A stretch of DNA of 64,000 nucleotides from Haliclona indistincta (GCA_964017065.1 OZ024786.1:7259047-7323046), one strand, 5' to 3'. Positions 22,535-32,589 are shown, counted from the stretch's first letter. The notes: generated from the letters alone by a model not told the origin. Made by a program: numbers and translations.

Positions 22535-22750
22535 CCTATAGGACAAAATAATGGGTGTAAAGTTCTTGGAAACGTCTTGTATTTCTTGGAAACCATACTT
22601 CATTTAAGTTTGATAATTGTACAATTTTGAAATCTGTAGTGCCACTGTTTATACAGGAAGCACGTTCACCTGGTAGGTTAGTCCCATTAATTCACTGAAT
22701 AGCATTTATTACTTTCCATCCTGAATGGAGAGAGTAATAAATGCTCCCAA
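22535..22750. repeat. diverged duplicated segment, copy 1
   Basis: This segment is related, in the same orientation, to 24304-24505. Shared phrases include AGTGCCACTGTTTATACAGG and GAGAGAGTAATAAATGCTCC. The copies differ by small insertions. It is probably a dispersed repeat of unknown class. Confidence 0.7.
22701..22745. repeat. 13-bp inverted repeat
   Basis: AGCATTTATTACT at 22701-22713 pairs exactly with AGTAATAAATGCT at 22733-22745, with further pairing CCAT/ATGG in the loop. The left arm is degenerate in the related copy at 24.3 kb. Confidence 0.85.
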
Positions 22751-22772
22751 ATTAACACATGTCTCTGATTTA

Positions 22773-22916
22773 TACCTGGCAAAACCAACGCTCCTGCTGA
22801 GCCCTTGAATATCTACCAAAACTCTTGATGATAGAGGATTTGTTACAACCATATGGTTTAATACTATCATTGGTAGATATTCAAGGGCTCAGCAGGAGCG
22901 TTGGTTTTGCCAGGTA
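22773..22916. repeat. 46-bp perfect inverted repeat (hairpin 1)
   Basis: 22773-22818 is the exact reverse complement of 22871-22916. Inside, ATGATAG (22828) and CTATCAT (22864) extend the pairing after a 9-nt one-sided insert, leaving a 29-nt loop that contains the palindrome AACCATATGGTT. A perfect 46-bp stem implies recent origin or selection for pairing. Confidence 0.95.
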
Positions 22917-22917
22917 T

Positions 22918-22976
22918 TACCATAGGACTTAGAGGATTTGTTACAACCATATGGTTTAATACTAAGTCCTATGGTA
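22918..22976. repeat. 14-bp inverted repeat (hairpin 2) sharing the loop of hairpin 1
   Basis: TACCATAGGACTTA (22918-22931) pairs with 22963-22976. The 35 bp at 22930-22964 are identical to 22832-22866 in hairpin 1, so both hairpins display the same loop core on unrelated stems. Confidence 0.95.
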
Positions 22977-24303
22977 AAGGAATATAGTTGTGTAATCCCT
23001 GCTCATTATTATCCATGTGCATTCATGCTTGGCATTCACGCTTTCTTGCTTTTGATTCATAATTTCGGGGTAAGTTGCACTCATACAGATTCGTAGGATC
23101 TTGTAGATGTTTCTGTAGGACATAAGTAAAATCATTCATGACAACAGGACTGGTGCATTGTCGCATTTTTTTAGTGTATGTTGTTAAATTAAAATTAGAC
23201 CAGAATGGCTGTCATGCATAACATTAATACATTACATGTGCAAGCCGGAACTTCAGTCTTTCATCAGCATTAACACTGCAGCTAGTCACCAAATCTACTA
23301 GTTGCAACACAAGACTGTCCAGCTGTGTACATACATGTAGCAAAAGGAATGAGTTTTTCCATATGTATACCTCATCATCTGAGTAATGATTAATTGAGTT
23401 GCCAATTGCCGTATCTTTTAGCCGTTCGAGTTGTTTCCAGTGGTGACAAAGGCGTATGCTGAGATTGGACTCTACATTCCATAATTGCCCTAAAATATTT
23501 CTAATTCAATAACACTATTTTTTTTACTATCTTAAATAGACATAAACCTCATGCTGAATTGATGAATTGTGATGAATGTGATGTACTCGTTTGTGCCTAT
23601 TTTGATTAGTGGCTAGATTCTTGCGCCACAAATGCTGCATACGCCTTTTCACCTCCTTTCCAGCAGTACTCATCTTGATTTTTTGGCTGGTAGCTCAACA
23701 TCATCATCAGCATCACTAGAGTGACAGGCTGCATGTTTTGTAGATGTATTGAAAGTCATGCTTTATTTAGATACCATTACTGCGTTCTGGACAGTGGTAG
23801 TGTTGGCCAGATCTACATGGCAGACTGCACCTCAGTATGAAAAGCAATAGTATTTTGCTTAGTACAGCTAGCAGTAAGTGAAATACATGTGCATACCATT
23901 TTAAGACTCTTTGGTCTTCCTGTCTGACTCAAGGCCTTTACAGGGCGAAAAATATTCACGCATAATAACACTTCTGCAAAACAATATAAATGTTATCAAA
24001 AAAAATTGTGTTAGGGTTTTGCTCATGGAGTACTATGCTTTCTCCTCTTAGATAATTATTCTGTGCAGAAATGGCTTGTGATATTCGTGAAGTGCCGGTT
24101 AAATTGTCCTTGAGTAGTGGTTAAAACCTCAAGAACTCTGGAAAAAGTACCATTTATCATTAGGGCGAGTGCGAATATCGTCATTTTTAACATAGGGGCA
24201 AGTGCGAATCTAACTCTAGGTGCAGAATGAGTCTGTGTTTAAACGTTGGAAAGAACTGCAGAGTGGGCAACCGTGCATTGCCAGTGAAGGTACGACTGTT
24301 TCA
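22977..24303. other. no gene recognised
   Basis: AT-rich DNA with no coding motif. A short phrase (GGGC.AGTGCGAAT) recurs at about 24163 and 24189. Confidence 0.5.
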
Positions 24304-24505
24304 GTAGCTCCTAGGGCAAAATGATGGGTGTAAAAGTTTTAGAAACTTATTTTAATTGTTGGAGCCATGCATCATAAAGTTTGAAAATTGTAAATCGTTT
24401 ATTTGGAATCTGTAGTGCCACTGTTTATACAGGAGTGCTTCAATCCCACTCGTACAAGATTCTTTACTTTCCTTCCGGAATGGAGAGAGTAATAAATGCT
24501 CCCAA
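24304..24505. repeat. diverged duplicated segment, copy 2
   Basis: Related to 22535-22750. It contains the start of an 80-residue plus frame (24381-24623) without known motifs; since the frame overlaps the repeat it is probably non-coding. Confidence 0.7.
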
Positions 24506-24509
24506 AGCC

Positions 24510-26160
24510 TGGAAGCCTGGAACAGTCAGTAACACGAAAGATGTCTTCTTAGTGTTATCATGCTCGAAGGACCAAAATGTTTACGCTTTGTTAGCACGGA
24601 TTAGCGAGGATCTAGTTATGTAGCAGTAGCCATTTTTATTCAAAATTGTCACATGGTCAACTTAGGGAATGAATTAGCTTGAACAACGGTGTACTATTAG
24701 TGTACCTGAGGCTTGTACACTACATACAAGCGTATCTTGCTCGGCGAGGCACTGTATCCTTAAGGAATGCTTCCAGCGTCCATTTTTCTTCGAATGGCAC
24801 ACCTGATGATCCAGCTACTAGTTAGTAGTGACTCGGGTTGTCATCTCTATTCCGAAAGAAAGCAGGTTTTAATGTACCCATTACCTCTTCATATACCAAT
24901 TAAAAAAAATTAAATCAACCGTTCTACCCGTCCACAGACACAAAAGTTGACTTTCGGTATGTAAATACGTAATAGTTAAATAATTTTAGCTAGAGGTAGT
25001 GCAAACCGTTCTGGAATGACTGTCAGAGAGAACCAACTGTGGACAAATTGAATAAACATTCTCTGTTATAAATAGTGGGAAAAATAACTTGCTAGAGTGT
25101 TGTAGCATCCATTTGCTTGATGTGGTAAGGTGTTGTTATCCAGTAGTCGATACCAAAGGCTTCCATAAACTGGTTATTACAGCAGGAAGTCCCATGATGA
25201 GACAAATCTGTGAAGGTTTGGTGACAATTAAACATGTGTACAGAATGATTAATTATAGAAAACTCTATTTTCTCTCTTATTTCTATCAAACCACATGCAA
25301 TTAGTGTCAATCCTGACTAGACAATACCCGCATTACTCAAATACATTACTAGTATCAGTGGCTTTCCCTGCAAGAGCATGAGACTATATAAACTACCAAT
25401 TGCTGAAACTATGCAGTAGAAAGAAACAAACCAGATCGAGTATGTTCATTCTCCACGATTCGATGCATGCTTCAATGCATTCTATTGAGAAGCAGTCAAT
25501 CATCTTCCACCTAATTATTTGCCTAAGTTTGACAAGTCCTTAATTGTGGTGGTACTCAGGAAAATTTATCGAGGCCAAGTGTGATGTGATCTTTTCTGGA
25601 CAAGTAGTGATACATACGTACTACCAAAATTTATGCAATAAGCAAACTGCATCGAAAGTATTGTAAAAGATTGCCACTCTAGCAGATGAAGCATTGATTT
25701 ACAACGAAATTGAAACAATCATTCCACGAAACTTTAGTATATTACGAGAAATAAGAAGAACGGATAAGATAATGCATATACTGTTCCTCAATACTCTGTT
25801 TACCTCCTACCATCATACCATCATGCAGTGTTTAGTAAGTTTTTGACTACAAAATGTATGAAGGAAGACATGGCAGACAGGGCATTTATAAATATCAGAA
25901 GATCAGCTAAGAACAAGCTAACAAGCGATTAAAAGACGAAGATGGTTTACGAAATAGAAGTGGGTACCTTGATTTAGGCTCTGGAGAAAAAGGTGAGCAG
26001 GGTAAGCAGAAAAAGACCTCGTAGCATTAGTGCAGAATTAACGATAGCCTACAGCCTATTGACCAAGAAGATTGATTGACCAGGAACAGCATCACTTACC
26101 AAGATAAAGTGAACAAGATCGTCAAGAAGGTTGGGTTTTGCTCCACAATCAGCATCACAG
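24510..26160. other. no gene recognised
   Basis: No motif-bearing ORF on either strand. The opposed ORFs near 25090-25310 are shadows of each other with no recognisable protein. Confidence 0.5.
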
Positions 26161-26350
26161 GAAATTATACGCACATCCCATTAATGGGAAATACAATGGG
26201 ATGTCTCCAATTCCCATTGTTTAATCCCATTAATGTGAAAGTGTTACATTACCCATTAGTGGGTTTATTGTCTATCCCATTGGAGATTTCCATCATGGGT
26301 TTTACAAAACCCATGATGTTAAATATTGTTAATGATTGCCAATCCCATTG
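26160..26350. repeat. cluster of CCCAT/ATGGG palindromes
   Basis: ACATCCCATT (26173-26182) pairs with AATGGGATGT (26195-26204) and encloses the palindrome CCCATTAATGGG. CATCATGGGTTTT (26291) pairs with AAAACCCATGATG ending at 26318 across a 2-nt gap. Further CCCATTA/GTGGGT and isolated AATCCCAT copies lie between and after them. Confidence 0.8.
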
Positions 26351-26509
26351 TAGCGAGAATGGTAAATAGTCAAATCACACTATGGTATTGCTGCTTAACC
26401 CATTCTGATTTCCTTCAGATCCCATGAACTGGAATCCACTAAAGAGTTTGAATTTTAAATATACTAATAATTCTTTAAACACAATCGTACAACAAACAAA
26501 ACTTAAATT

Positions 26510-27290
26510 GTACCTACTTTTTCACACTCTATCATGGTTAGATTGTTCAATTTGGCCCACGGGACCACCTTAACCACGTTGGACTTGAGTAGAGCGATCG
26601 CCACAGGCTTAATTAGCTTGCTCTTGTCGGCACTCTTATAGTGACCTGAGTTTTTGGTCAGTGAATTGAGTCCCGACAAGAGCTGGGCACGGGAGATATC
26701 TTTGACCCTGTGGGCCATAAAGGCCGTCATGATGATCACTTCACCAGATTTTGTTGACATATCTATTATAATAAGAGAAGTAAGAACTTAAAATAATGAT
26801 AAAATGGAAACCTTCATAAGATTTAGGAGCCTCTTCATCTTTGTCTGCTGCCATTACCTCTTCATCTTTGTCTGCTACCGTCACCTCTTCATCTTTGTCT
26901 GCTATCGTCACCTTCTTCATCACCTTCCTCATCATCTGCTGTCATCTTCTTGTCAACTGGCTAAAAGAAAACAGTGAAAAACTGTCATAAATCTCATGCG
27001 CACTTTAAGTATTACCATCTCATAATTGTGTCCCTTGTGGACTCTGCGTCTTCTCTCGTTCAAGCAGTCGAGAACAAGTCTTTTGATTGCCATTTTCCCG
27101 AAGGTGATTCCTGGTAGCGAAGCTGGACTGTACATACAGTCTGGTACCAGCTCCGCTACCAGGTGCTGCAACTGTTCATATGCCTCCTTAGCTTGAGCTC
27201 CTTTGAAGATCGGTAAGCTGTTATCAGGCCATCTCTTTTTTACAGCCAAGAAACAAAGTCGGTGGAGGATTAGAACGCAGAGACTTACGA
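26510..27290 (-). mobile_element. internally deleted copy (A) of a CACTA-like element gene
   Basis: Minus-strand exons match the longer copy at 44.8-46.7 kb. About 27230-27000 encodes KRWPDNSLPIFKG and ends near RRRVHKGHNYEM at a GT donor. Then an acidic exon includes ADKDEEVTV-type repeats. Then 26760-26512 encodes MSTKSGEVIIMTAFMAHR, KSADKSKLIKPVA, VVPWAKLNNLT and the C-terminal CEKVGTI. Relative to copy B about 540 bp are missing between PWAKLN.. and C.KVGTI, yet the frame is kept to the same terminal residues. Shared flanking sequence continues to about 26390. The class is inferred from copy B. Confidence 0.6.
26830..26910. repeat. 27-bp tandem repeat, three units, acidic coding
   Basis: Units start at 26830, 26857 and 26884 (CCTCTTCATCTTTGTCTGCT...). 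On the minus strand each encodes nine residues, ADKDEE plus three variable residues. Confidence 0.85.
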
Positions 27291-27291
27291 G

Positions 27292-27716
27292 ATATAAACA
27301 TTGTACAGCATTTCCTGTATTAAAAGAAGGAAAGTTATCTTGAACCCAATGATCAATAGCAGAGTTGACAGATGGAAGCATAATGCAATCAGCAGCAGCT
27401 GAAATAGTACAGTAAAGGGCAATATCAGGCACTATTATAGGGAGAGACAATGGAAATCAATTGATTGACATAAACAATAAAAAGAAGTGGTCCTAAGACA
27501 GATCCTTGGGGAACTCAAGAAACTACTGGAAGGCGGGAAGATTTTTCACCACCAATAACAACAGACTGAGATCTACCAGCTAGATACCCGTGAATCCAGG
27601 CAATAGGGCACGGATTTAAGTGATAAGAAAGGAGTCTGTCTAGTAGTGGGGCATGAGGAACACTGTCAAATGCCTTCCTTAGGTCAAAGAAGACTGAACA
27701 TATCTCATTTCTATTT
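27292..27716 (-). pseudogene. LINE reverse transcriptase fragment
   Basis: Minus-strand reading gives VFFDLRKAFDSVPHAPLLDR (RT motif with the first catalytic Asp), then a long stretch to VPQGSVLGPLLF, then DIALYCTISAAADCIML and SFNTGN. This is the order of a non-LTR reverse transcriptase of the Jockey/CR1/RTE groups. It is dead: a TGA replaces the Gly before VPQGS, the frame shifts after VNQLI, and the FADD box is lost. It abuts copy A of the CACTA-like element, and one ORF (27450-26953) runs across the junction by chance. Confidence 0.8.
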
Positions 27717-27912
27717 GCATGAATGACTAAGCAAACGGCGAATCCATTTTGCGAGTCCGTTTGACAGCGAATCCTGTGAAACTGTTACACAATAATACTA
27801 AGTAATTTTTAGAAATTAGGCATTTTTCTTGATGCTAATGGTAAATAATTGGAATGCAAGTCATACAGTTTTCCCAGCCAGTTGAATTTTGGTTATACAT
27901 TTAGTGTTTGTA

Positions 27913-28421
27913 TTAAGGCAACTGCAATCGCGGTTTCTCTACCAATTGTTCCACTGTCTCTTGCACCAACAAATTCACTGGCAGCTCCATTGAGCTAATT
28001 GACACAGGATTTAATTTTAACTCTTCGGCAGCCTTCATGCATTCACTATTGTAAACAGCTCTTTTGTGCTTTGCTAATGTAAGATGAAGCTCAGCTTCCT
28101 TTAGGTTCGTTGACTTCTCGGCATCAGGTAAGTTAGCAGAACGCACAATTTTACAATGTTGGACTGACAGGTTTCACATAAATCCGATGCAGGTTTCATT
28201 GCAGCAATATCGGGTCGAAGCTCAGACCAGAGGTCCTCAAACTTTCGTCGGCATACAGCTGATTCACCTGTTTCTTTGCATGCCTGAGAATACTGCCTAT
28301 GCACATATTGTTTAGACATGTAAGACGGCAGCAAGAGTGCTTTGCTATCACTGTATTGATCTGGCATTCGACCAGGAAGAGGAAGTGCATGTACTGCTAC
28401 AAACTGTTCAATAAAATTCAC
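27913..28421 (-). pseudogene. uncharacterised transposon-type protein with one frameshift
   Basis: The frame from 28421 contains LPLPGRMPDQYSD, LLPSYMSKQYVHRQYSQACK and IAAMKPASDLCETCQSN, then loses frame after a run of four A's. The text resumes in the other frame (28146-27913) as RSANLPDAEKSTNLKEAELHL. The 'LLPS...K..V...Y..AC...G......F..LW..L.P.I..MKP..DLC..CQ' pattern is one I recall from a widespread invertebrate repeat family that also contains a block like 11956-12110. The one-base slip in poly-A could be a sequencing error. Confidence 0.5.
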
Positions 28422-28642
28422 AATAGCTTCACAATAGATTTGATTGACTTACTTTCTGAGTTATTCAAAAAGTTAGAGTAGACTAAGAAATTTACAAGGA
28501 TAATAATTTTATACTATGTATTAAGAGCATAATATGTGAGGGGCACAGGAAAAGGGACCTATAGTAAAGAAATAAGTTTACGGAAAATTTACGATTAAAG
28601 TCCGTATACTTTTTTAAGCTAATGTAGCAGCTGTGCTGCGTT

Positions 28643-28891
28643 ATGGATGACTCCTTCTCCGATGGGCTACTAGAGCTAATTGAGAATGCAGAGGCAGAGT
28701 ATGAGTTCACTAACAACACTCCAGCAGCGAGCATATCGCACATTCTGGACGAAGTGGGTAACGCCGATGATATCAACCCCACCACTGATGATAGTGCCGA
28801 CGATGAGACAGTCCAGCAGGTCAAATTTTCATTGAGAAAGGAGGACAAAGAAGAGATTCAGCTAGTTGACGAGTTTATCTCAGCAGGATGA
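28643..28891 (+). CDS. short acidic ORF, function unknown
   Basis: An 82-residue frame starting MDDSFSDGLLELIENAEA. Composition is Asp/Glu-rich with a predicted helical start and end. It closes at TGA just after a Lys/Glu segment. It could be a first exon. No family recognised. Confidence 0.35.
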   Translation: MDDSFSDGLLELIENAEAEYEFTNNTPAASISHILDEVGNADDINPTTDDSADDETVQQVKFSLRKEDKEEIQLVDEFISAG

Positions 28892-29233
28892 GGCTGTTCA
28901 CTAGGAATCGGCAGATCTGCATGCTCGAAACAGCGGAGTTTTGAAGCCATTTCGTCCACCAGACTGAATGGTCTCGAGATGTTTAAGGAAGAGCTGGACA
29001 TGCTGATACTAGGACAATTAGATGCTCATCGATAATGCCGAAGCATGGATCAGCCACTAGAAGTGAGTGTGAGATCACGTGTTGCTTTTCTCTACTATTT
29101 TCGTGGGGTACGTGTTTGTAAGAAAACGTATACTTTCTTGCATACTGTTGGCCCTAAACTATTCAAGAATTTCGTTGCTCACTTTGAGGAACATGGATGA
29201 GCACCATGTATTCATGGCCACAGCAAGCACCTA

Positions 29234-29333
29234 CCCGCTAACACTATTCCTCTGCCCGCTAACACTATTCCTCTACCCGCTAACACTATTCCTCTACCTG
29301 CTAACACTATTCTTCCTGCTAACACTATTCCTT
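29234..29333. repeat. 21-bp minisatellite, about five units
   Basis: Units CCCGCTAACACTATTCCTCT plus one base start at 29234, 29255 and 29276; two shortened units follow (29297, 29315). The plus frame encodes LTLFLYP-like repeats, which look like a shadow. Confidence 0.9.
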
Positions 29334-29638
29334 GAATTTTTTGAACAGCTACTAGCAATGGTCAATGAAAAAATTTTTGAAGGTCAGGTAGACCGCCGTC
29401 TACAAGGTGGCCCGGGCTTTCCTTACCTTTGCCCAGGAATTGTCAGTTACATGTTCACATTGAGCAGTGAGGCTGCCATCAATGCCATTCCAACGGCATC
29501 TGATATCCCGTTGAATCTTTCAACTACAGAAAAATTTTCAAAAATTTCTGTAGTAGATAGATTTCAAAAAAAATTTTATTGACCATCTACTTCAAAAATT
29601 TTTTCATTGACCATTGCTAGTAGCTGTTCAAAAAATTC
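29334..29638. repeat. 305-bp foldback with perfect 49-bp arms
   Basis: 29334-29382 is the exact reverse complement of 29590-29638. A smaller hairpin (CTACAGAAA...TTTCTGTAG, 29524-29553) lies inside, and parts of the arm sequence recur imperfectly at 29555-29590. The left arm begins where the 21-bp minisatellite ends. No target duplication was identified. Confidence 0.9.
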
Positions 29639-29750
29639 GTTCTTTATTGCTCTTGTGAAATATTATGATCATCATTATTTTTTATAAAATTATGTGTTGG
29701 CACTCACCTGCATCAACACCCTCTTCTCCCACAAACCCAAAGCCAAATTT

Positions 29751-30082
29751 TTAGTGCAAGTATTCTGGTGACTGCATTGCTCTTTCATCAAACATACTAG
29801 ACTGGCGCCAAAGACGGCTGCGATCAACTTCAAAGTCATGGATTCTGTTAGTCACAGTATTTTGAGAGTGAGCTTGCAAAATGTCCTCCAGTGAGGCTGT
29901 TGCATCACTAGCACTAGAAACAGATGAGTAAGATGGCCCGGGAGCTGAATATAGGCTAGAGCATGATGGAGCTGGTTCGTCAGTGTGGGGCAACAGTTTT
30001 GGTCCAAAAGCTTGTTAATGGTAGTTTCAACATCTCCATTATATCTGTTCAGTGTAGCTGTGATCTCTTCCACGCTGTACAT
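29751..30082 (-). pseudogene. UBA/CUE-like start of a longer protein, frameshifted
   Basis: From 30082 the frame reads MYSVEEITATLNRYNGDVET followed by TINKLL, matching the helix pattern of UBA/CUE-type ubiquitin-binding modules. The frame then drifts, and a shifted frame (about 30005-29751) gives a Ser-rich linker and RIHDFEVDRSRLWRQSSMF. That last phrase resembles what precedes HECT-type ligase domains in some invertebrate repeat genes. A single-base slip near 30010 separates the frames. No HECT domain was found here. Confidence 0.35.
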
Positions 30083-30228
30083 AGGCCCATTAATGCCTAA
30101 AGCCGATACTTTGTTATTATTCCTCTGACACCTCTATGAGGAAGGAGGATGGTCTGGAAATGAACTGCCTGGACCACTCCCCCCCCCGGATTTTGCTTAA
30201 CAATGCATTCTGATACTTTGACGGCAGG

Positions 30229-30520
30229 GATCCTCTCCCAAGCTAAGAGGATATTTTAACAGACACCTGCATGGTGCCCACCATGGACCTGCCTGCCAGC
30301 ACATGGCGTATGTGTACAACTCGTGTCCACTACTATAAGGCTTGTAACACTACAAGGTTTACAGCACTTTAGAGTGCTACCCCCTGGGAGGGCCCGGCCG
30401 TCTGCCATCTATAACCACGTACAGGAATGAATGAACTACCAGCAACCCGCCCGGGTTGCACACCTGGGGAGTGTATGGGCCTACCAGCTAGGTAGGCCCC
30501 TCCAATAGTGCGTAACACTA
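30229..30520. other. chain of short perfect hairpins in a GC-richer block
   Basis: Perfect stems occur one after another: ATCCTCT/AGAGGAT (30229-30251), CATGGTG/CACCATG (30269-30284), CTTGTA/TACAAG (30340-30355), AGCACT/AGTGCT (30362-30377), GCAACCCG/CGGGTTGC (30441-30458), GGGCCTACC/GGTAGGCCC (30476-30498) and ATAGTG/CACTAT (30504-30520). Loops are 2-9 nt. No ORF or polymerase III box was identified. It could be a SINE or structured RNA. Confidence 0.6.
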
Positions 30521-30581
30521 TACATTCCCAAACCCCAGAAAAGTAACTTTAAAATATCATTAGTGATTGTAATTATTTCTA

Positions 30582-30979
30582 CAGTACAACCTCGATTATC
30601 CGGACCTCGATTATCCGTACCCTCGATTATCCGGACTAGCTGGAGGAGCTTGTTTTCGGATAATTAGATATTTGGTATGTACAAAATTCTATGAATATAA
30701 TTAGCGCTTACATGTTGTTACACGTTATGAATATAATTAACGGCCACGCTGCTGTTTGCTCGTTGTTTTCTACAGTTCTGTAGCCAAGCGGTCTGGTTTA
30801 TTTCACCTCCCCACGGTAGGAAACAATGTTTGCATAAACAAGAGAGTGCGATCTCAACGATCTAAGCCTCTACTGCCATCGTTCGGATGCTTGTGAACGG
30901 CCGCCATTTTGATTTTCGTTATCCGGACGTCTAGAAATTTTCGGTGGCCAAAGCTGTCCGGATAATCGAGGTTGGACTG
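30582..30979. mobile_element. 398-bp pogo/Tigger-like MITE
   Basis: The left end is CAGTACAACCTCGATTATCC; the right end is the reverse complement of CAGTCCAACCTCGATTATCC. Both continue with GGA, and TA flanks both sides (30580-30581 and 30980-30981). The 'CAGT..AACCTCGATTATCCG' terminus is characteristic of pogo/Tigger-type Tc1/mariner elements. The CCTCGATTATCCG phrase is repeated twice more just inside the left end. There is no transposase ORF. Confidence 0.9.
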
Positions 30980-31424
30980 TAATCCCTCTTTCTATTACTT
31001 ACCCCTGCTAATAATAAAAATTGTCACTATCTATTTCCTCTCTTACACTATGCCACAAATAAGACATAGCTAGAATTCACATACTAAATCTAGCCATGCA
31101 AACACAATCCATGAGAGTAAATGCTGGAACGTAGTATCTTGGAAAGGAAACAACAAAGTATCTGGCGCTGTTGACCCCATGGTGATCCCTACCACTTGGT
31201 CCACCAAGTCAAGTATATTTTCTGGAGTAGGCTCATGCCTACAATCAGAACGAAAGAATAAGTAAGCCGCGATTTTAAAGAAGGAGAAAATGGCTTGTAT
31301 CTCTGTCGAATAGCAGTGTCGAGCATGCTCGATTCAACGGTGCTGACATAGTCAATAAGTGCACACCTCAGCGTTTCAGCAAATAAACACGCCCAGGATC
31401 AGTTTAATTCCCCCCCGCAAAAAC

Positions 31425-31740
31425 CCAGAATAAAATAAAATGCACACGTACTTTGCCACCGGGAAATAAGCAAATAAGCAAGTACTTATTTTACCCCCGG
31501 AAAACAACCACGTACTTATTTTAATCCCGGAAAAAAAGCACGGCTATATTTTGCCAGCCGATTACAAAACGCCTTTATTTCCCCTGGAAAATAAGCATGT
31601 ACTTATATATCTTACGAAAATATTCATTTCTTTTTTTGGCACCGGAAAGTAAGCGCACCTTAATCTCTATTAACCCCTGGAACACAAGAACGTCCTTCCC
31701 TAAAAAATCAGTGGCTATTATTTCCTTCCCCAGAAAATTA
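31425..31740. repeat. degenerate tandem array, period about 30-35 bp
   Basis: Phrases of the type CCCCGGAAAATAAGCACGTA followed by CTTATTTTA recur from about 31446 through 31735 with heavy divergence and one interrupted unit. ORFs across it are shadows. Confidence 0.7.
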
Positions 31741-31859
31741 ATGATACGGAAACAGTACGAACGAGCGCCGGTTTTTTGTTACGTTTGGCTTGCCATACAG
31801 ACAGAGTGGCAGAGATCTTCAACACGAGGTAATGGGTATGATTCAGGAGTAGTTTCTTG

Positions 31860-31940
31860 TTTGACAGTGAGTCGATAGTCTCCACAACAGTATTGTCATT
31901 TTTCAGCACAGGAACAATAGGGGCTGCCCACTCATAGAAT
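31860..31940 (-). pseudogene. Ty3/gypsy reverse transcriptase scrap
   Basis: The minus frame reads YEWAAPIVPVLKNDNTVVET, the 'W.SPIV.V.KKDG..R' entry motif of gypsy reverse transcriptase. It breaks off before the next motif. A gypsy-type integrase remnant on the same strand lies at 33613-34065. Confidence 0.6.
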
Positions 31941-31989
31941 ATCCCATCCTTGTCCCCAATATAATAACGCCGCACAGAGACTTACATGA

Positions 31990-32213
31990 GCAACTGCTTC
32001 AACAACAACAACACACTGGACACAGTCACTTAAAACTAAATCAGACATGCAGACAGAACTACCAGGATTCCAACTTTCTCTCTTTATAGCACCAATCCAT
32101 TGCTTCCTTCTGTCAGGATTAGTTGGAATGCGATAGATTGTTATAGTTGAATCTTTAGAATAACAATTGGTGCACCCAATAGCGCAGCCAGTCTTCCACT
32201 CGCATGCATGCAT
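31990..32213 (-). pseudogene. THAP zinc-finger exon, degenerate
   Basis: From 32213 the frame contains CAIGCTNCYSKDSTITIYR then IPTNPDRRKQWIGAI and SVC. This matches the THAP C2CH DNA-binding finger (C-x-x-x-C ... IPxxxxxRxxW ... C-x2-H). The expected C-S-x-H-F is replaced by C-M-S-D-L, so the His ligand is absent. THAP fingers occur in P-element-type transposases and in host factors derived from them. Either a splice site restores the finger or the copy is dead. Confidence 0.6.
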
Positions 32214-32370
32214 TCCGATTGGTTACATAGATTGCGTCATTAGTGATGCAATCGCATGCGAATTTATGAATAACGTCTATATGTCCAGTGCAATAATTAT
32301 TGTTGTTGCTTATAGTAAGTTCATAAAATAAATAAATACAAAATAAATAATGGCTACAATACTTAACTCA

Positions 32371-32583
32371 ATTTATTTTAATGGCTACTATAATTCGCTT
32401 ATCCAGTTTAATGTAGTTAATCGGTCCTTCTCCTTCTTTTAAGTTGGAGATTCGAAGAATGTCTTTGTTAAGGAAGACATCTACCATGCTGCTGTACAGG
32501 CTTGTGCTACCTTTGCTGCATTTTGAACTAATTTTATTAGCTGGATACCAGTATACACCAGTTCCAGTGAACACCTCAAGCAT
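32371..32583 (-). pseudogene. BEN-domain fragment
   Basis: The frame reads MLEVFTGTGVYWYPANKISS, later SLYSSMVDVFLNKDILRISN and YIKLDKRIIVAIK. The spacing of 'L...LF....L..SN..G......LD...I.AI' fits the BEN domain. The open frame is only 71 codons and its upstream exons were not found. It resembles the fragment at 190-630. Confidence 0.5.
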
Positions 32584-32589
32584 CTAAAT

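Noticed and set aside
26953..27450. Single 165-residue protein at 26953-27450
   Set aside because: The frame is a chance fusion of a dead LINE fragment with an exon of the CACTA-like copy A.
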